This document shows positions 62,085 through 64,000 of a stretch of 64,000 bases of DNA, in pieces. This DNA is from Paraburkholderia sp. GTDB taxonomy: Bacteria; Pseudomonadota; Gammaproteobacteria; Burkholderiales; Burkholderiaceae. Position 1 is the first letter of the stretch, and each line of letters starts with the position of its first letter. The translations under genes were made by a program, and so were the position numbers. The notes beneath the pieces were generated by a model that was not told where the DNA came from, did no database searches, and saw only the letters and a list, made by a program, of their open reading frames with translations. The DNA lies in assembly GCF_004298475.1 (NCBI RefSeq), contig NZ_SCRP01000033.1, positions 1-64,000 on the forward strand, written 5' to 3'.

Positions 62085-62361
62085 GGTGTGCTCCGGTATG
62101 CAATGACGGAATGGCCACGCAGCCCGCGCACAGTTCCCGCGACGACACGCGCCAGCCACCGTCGCATAGCGACGGGAGCACAGCAGGCTTTGAAGCCATT
62201 GCCATCAGAATTGATTCGGATTACCTGGTATATGGCGCACGGCTCCGCGCCGTTTGACCGCTTCCCGACCTTTGAAGCACTGCACGCCGCACGTGGCTCG
62301 CGCCATCTACGCGCGCGGCACGCGATACGGGTTCCCGCTGAATGGGCCAGTGCTGGCACGC

Positions 62362-62523
62362 TCAATGCTTGTGATGCAGGCCGTGGCCGCGATGGGCATC
62401 GAGCCAGCGCGCGAGGCGCGCTTCAAGAATGCCCCGGCTGCGACGCGACACTGCCCACATCGCCGCGCACACCGCCAGCATCACGGCTGGACCCAGAAGA
62501 TAAGCAGCTACGGTTTCCCTCAT
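62362..62523 (-). CDS. Small single-helix membrane protein, 53 residues
   Basis: MRETVAAYLLGPAVMLAVCAAMWAVSRRSRGILEARLARWLDAHRGHGLHHKH: one membrane helix (~5-25), then a basic helix and a His-rich tail. ATG 62523 has GGAGAG 5-6 bases upstream on the minus strand. Codon use fits the genome. Not a known family. Confidence 0.72.
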   Translation of the reverse strand: MRETVAAYLLGPAVMLAVCAAMWAVSRRSRGILEARLARWLDAHRGHGLHHKH

Positions 62524-63085
62524 GGCACTCTCCTCGCCACGCCGCCGAACTTTGACATTTCATTTTAGGTGATCGCACGTTGGCGGATAAAGCTCGCACC
62601 TCCTCTTCCGGTCAACGTTTGCGCGTGTATTCCGCAGGCCGCGATACCCGGCAGGCCGGGCCACACGCGCCGCACTTCTTTCATCTGTGGTGCATCGGGT
62701 GCATCTTACTCGCGTCGCCTGCGACGATGCGTCACAGCGTGAAACGTGGTTCGTAACAGTGAACGTCACACACACTGTGTAATCTCGCATGACACCAGTC
62801 GGCGAATGCGGCGCGCTCTGAAGTTGTATCAAAAGCACGAACATTTGTTACATTTAAATCTTCCGATGTATTAATGTTGCATTACGCATTTTTTACTTGC
62901 GCTGTTAATACTCGAAAACGCCTGGTTGTCTTATCTCGCCAACACTTCTCACGCTGAGAGTTGCATCCGCAGCGAAATATCCCCTGTAAACCATATCTGA
63001 CAGGCATCTCCGCCACACGAACGTTTAGCGCGTATCGTCGCAACGTTGTCATACAAGCAAACGTAAATATCAGAAAAACTTACCG

Positions 63086-63115
63086 AAATCATTGTTCGCG
63101 AACAATGATTTTTTT
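63086..63115. promoter_or_regulatory. 26-bp perfect palindrome upstream of flhD
   Basis: AAATCATTGTTCG (63086-63098) and its exact complement (63099-63111) meet without a spacer, followed by more Ts. As RNA it would be a stem with a tight loop plus U-run (attenuator); as DNA a dimer operator. It lies ~200 bases before flhD. Confidence 0.7.
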
Positions 63116-63165
63116 GTGACAGGGATTGATTTCCGAGATACCACCTCATACAATTCCGGCTAAGG

Positions 63166-63182
63166 TGTTACGAGTTGTAACA
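63166..63182. promoter_or_regulatory. Inverted repeat TGTTAC-N5-GTAACA upstream of flhD
   Basis: TGTTAC (63166-63171), GAGTT, GTAACA (63177-63182): perfect 6-base arms, ~128 bases before the flhD start. Candidate regulator site near the promoter. Confidence 0.5.
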
Positions 63183-63309
63183 TCTTGTATCAATTAGCCA
63201 GGCCCCGCCGGGAAACAAAAAAAGAGCGACGGTCGGCACACATAGACCAGAAAGCACAACGACGGCACAAGCCGTGGCGTTAATGATTCGGGGCTTCGGA
63301 AACTGAGAA

Positions 63310-63630
63310 ATGGACCGCAGCAGCGAGACGCTGGATTCTATCCGCGAGATTAATTTGTCGTACCTGATGCTTGCGCAGCGCATGCTGCGCGAGGACAGGC
63401 CAGTCGGTATGTTCCGGCTGGGTCTGTCGTCGGAACTGGCCGAACTGCTCGCCGGGCTGTCGCTCGCGCAGATCGTCAGGCTGGCTGCTTCCGACCAGCT
63501 CCTTTGCCTTTTCCGCTTCGACGATCACTCGATGTTGTCCGCGCTTACGCAGACGGCAAAGCATGCGGACGTGGCAACCACTCACGCGGCCATCCTGCTT
63601 GCAGGACAGCCGGCTGGGCAATTCGCCTGA
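63310..63630 (+). CDS. flhD: Flagellar transcriptional activator FlhD
   Basis: A 106-residue protein: IREINLSYLMLAQRMLREDRPVGMFRLGLSSELAELLAGLSLAQIVRLAASDQLLCLFRFDD is the FlhD pattern. With FlhC it forms the FlhD4C2 class-II flagellar activator. Followed by flhC after 11 bases. Confidence 0.96.
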   Translation: MDRSSETLDSIREINLSYLMLAQRMLREDRPVGMFRLGLSSELAELLAGLSLAQIVRLAASDQLLCLFRFDDHSMLSALTQTAKHADVATTHAAILLAGQPAGQFA

Positions 63631-63641
63631 GGAGCACGTCC

Positions 63642-64000
63642 ATGACGCGGCGCAGCCTCACCGAAGACGCTCAGGAGGTATTTCGCGCAATCGCGCTGAT
63701 CGAACTGGGCGCGCGAATGCAAGTGCTCGAAAGCGAGTTGAGCCTCTCGCGCGACCGTATGATCCGCCTCTATCGCGAGATCCGCGGCGTGTCGCCGCCG
63801 AAAGGAATGCTGCCGTTTTCGGCCGACTGGTACATGACGTGGCTGGCGAACATCCACGCTTCGCTGTTCTACAACACGTACCTTTTCCTCAAGAACGAAG
63901 CGCGTTGCTCGCATCTCGACGCGCTCACCAAGGGGTTCCGTCTGTATCTGGAACACTGCCGCCACAGCGGGACCGAGCCCGTGCTCGATCTCACGCGTGC
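63642..64000 (+). CDS. flhC: Flagellar transcriptional activator FlhC (5' part)
   Basis: The first ~119 residues are present: MTRRSLTEDAQEVFRAIALIELGARMQVLESELSLSRDRMIRLYREIRGVSPPKGMLPFSADWYMTWLANIHASLFYNTY is diagnostic of FlhC. The gene runs off the right edge before the zinc-binding Cys cluster. GAGGAG at 63629-63634. Confidence 0.96.
   Translation, partial: MTRRSLTEDAQEVFRAIALIELGARMQVLESELSLSRDRMIRLYREIRGVSPPKGMLPFSADWYMTWLANIHASLFYNTYLFLKNEARCSHLDALTKGFRLYLEHCRHSGTEPVLDLTR

Larger units (their letters stand above)
62570..63309. promoter_or_regulatory. Long AT-rich flhDC upstream region
   Basis: About 740 bases without a gene, distinctly AT-richer than the surroundings from ~62820. It contains the palindromes at 63086-63111 and 63166-63182. 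Master flagellar operons typically have long, heavily regulated leaders; this one fits. No CRP consensus (TGTGA-N6-TCACA) was found by eye. Confidence 0.6.

Overview
The window is GC-rich chromosomal DNA of a beta-proteobacterium, most likely Burkholderiaceae of the Paraburkholderia/Caballeronia type. The pointers are codon use, two DUF4148 proteins, a feoA-feoB operon followed by a Cys-rich membrane protein, a liuABCD leucine operon with a divergent TetR gene, and flhD-flhC at the right edge. No rRNA, tRNA or CRISPR array was seen.

Layout. 1-117 is the 3' end of an IS3-family element. It is followed by a small exported protein and a yefM-yoeB toxin-antitoxin pair (881-1404) with two palindromic operators. 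1924-8013 is a complete Mrp/Pha monovalent cation/H+ antiporter operon (A/B fusion, C, D, E, F, G). 8272-9885 is a lone, visibly AT-richer gene for a fused ABC-type ATPase and TOPRIM/DUF4435-like protein, the best candidate here for an anti-phage or otherwise acquired system. 10215-17062 is a LysR-controlled beta-oxidation cluster resembling pimelate/dicarboxylate degradation (pimF/C/D-like) with a CaiB-type CoA-transferase. 17140-19185 is a DedA-PAP2-LssY fusion.

19679-21557 encodes an encapsulin nanocompartment and its DyP-peroxidase cargo, with the targeting peptide readable at the peroxidase C-terminus. 22205-27063 is a minus-strand acyl-CoA operon (dehydrogenase, CoA ligase, enoyl-CoA hydratase, 3-hydroxyisobutyryl-CoA hydrolase; probably valine/isobutyrate) with a divergent AraC regulator. 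28468-36554 is mixed: two DUF4148 proteins, an NCS2 purine permease, DUF1488, a ferritin-like/VIT1 iron exporter overlapping a [2Fe-2S] ferredoxin, small envelope proteins and an amidase. 36768-39192 is a ferrous-iron operon with a near-ideal Fur box.

39340-46894 is accessory in character: CDP-diacylglycerol pyrophosphatase, zinc alcohol dehydrogenase, CBS protein, a three-part membrane/CuNIR/cytochrome c fusion, an IS3 orfA relic, an unrecognised protein and an HSL-type esterase. 47143-52863 is liuABCD for leucine/isovalerate, ended by a strong terminator, with a divergent TetR regulator and a palindrome between. 53947-60428 holds DUF2891, small envelope proteins and a large class A penicillin-binding protein. 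60522-62523 has an orphan OmpR-type regulator, a DoxX protein and two very short genes. A 740-base AT-rich region with a 26-bp perfect palindrome precedes flhD (63310) and flhC, which runs off the window.
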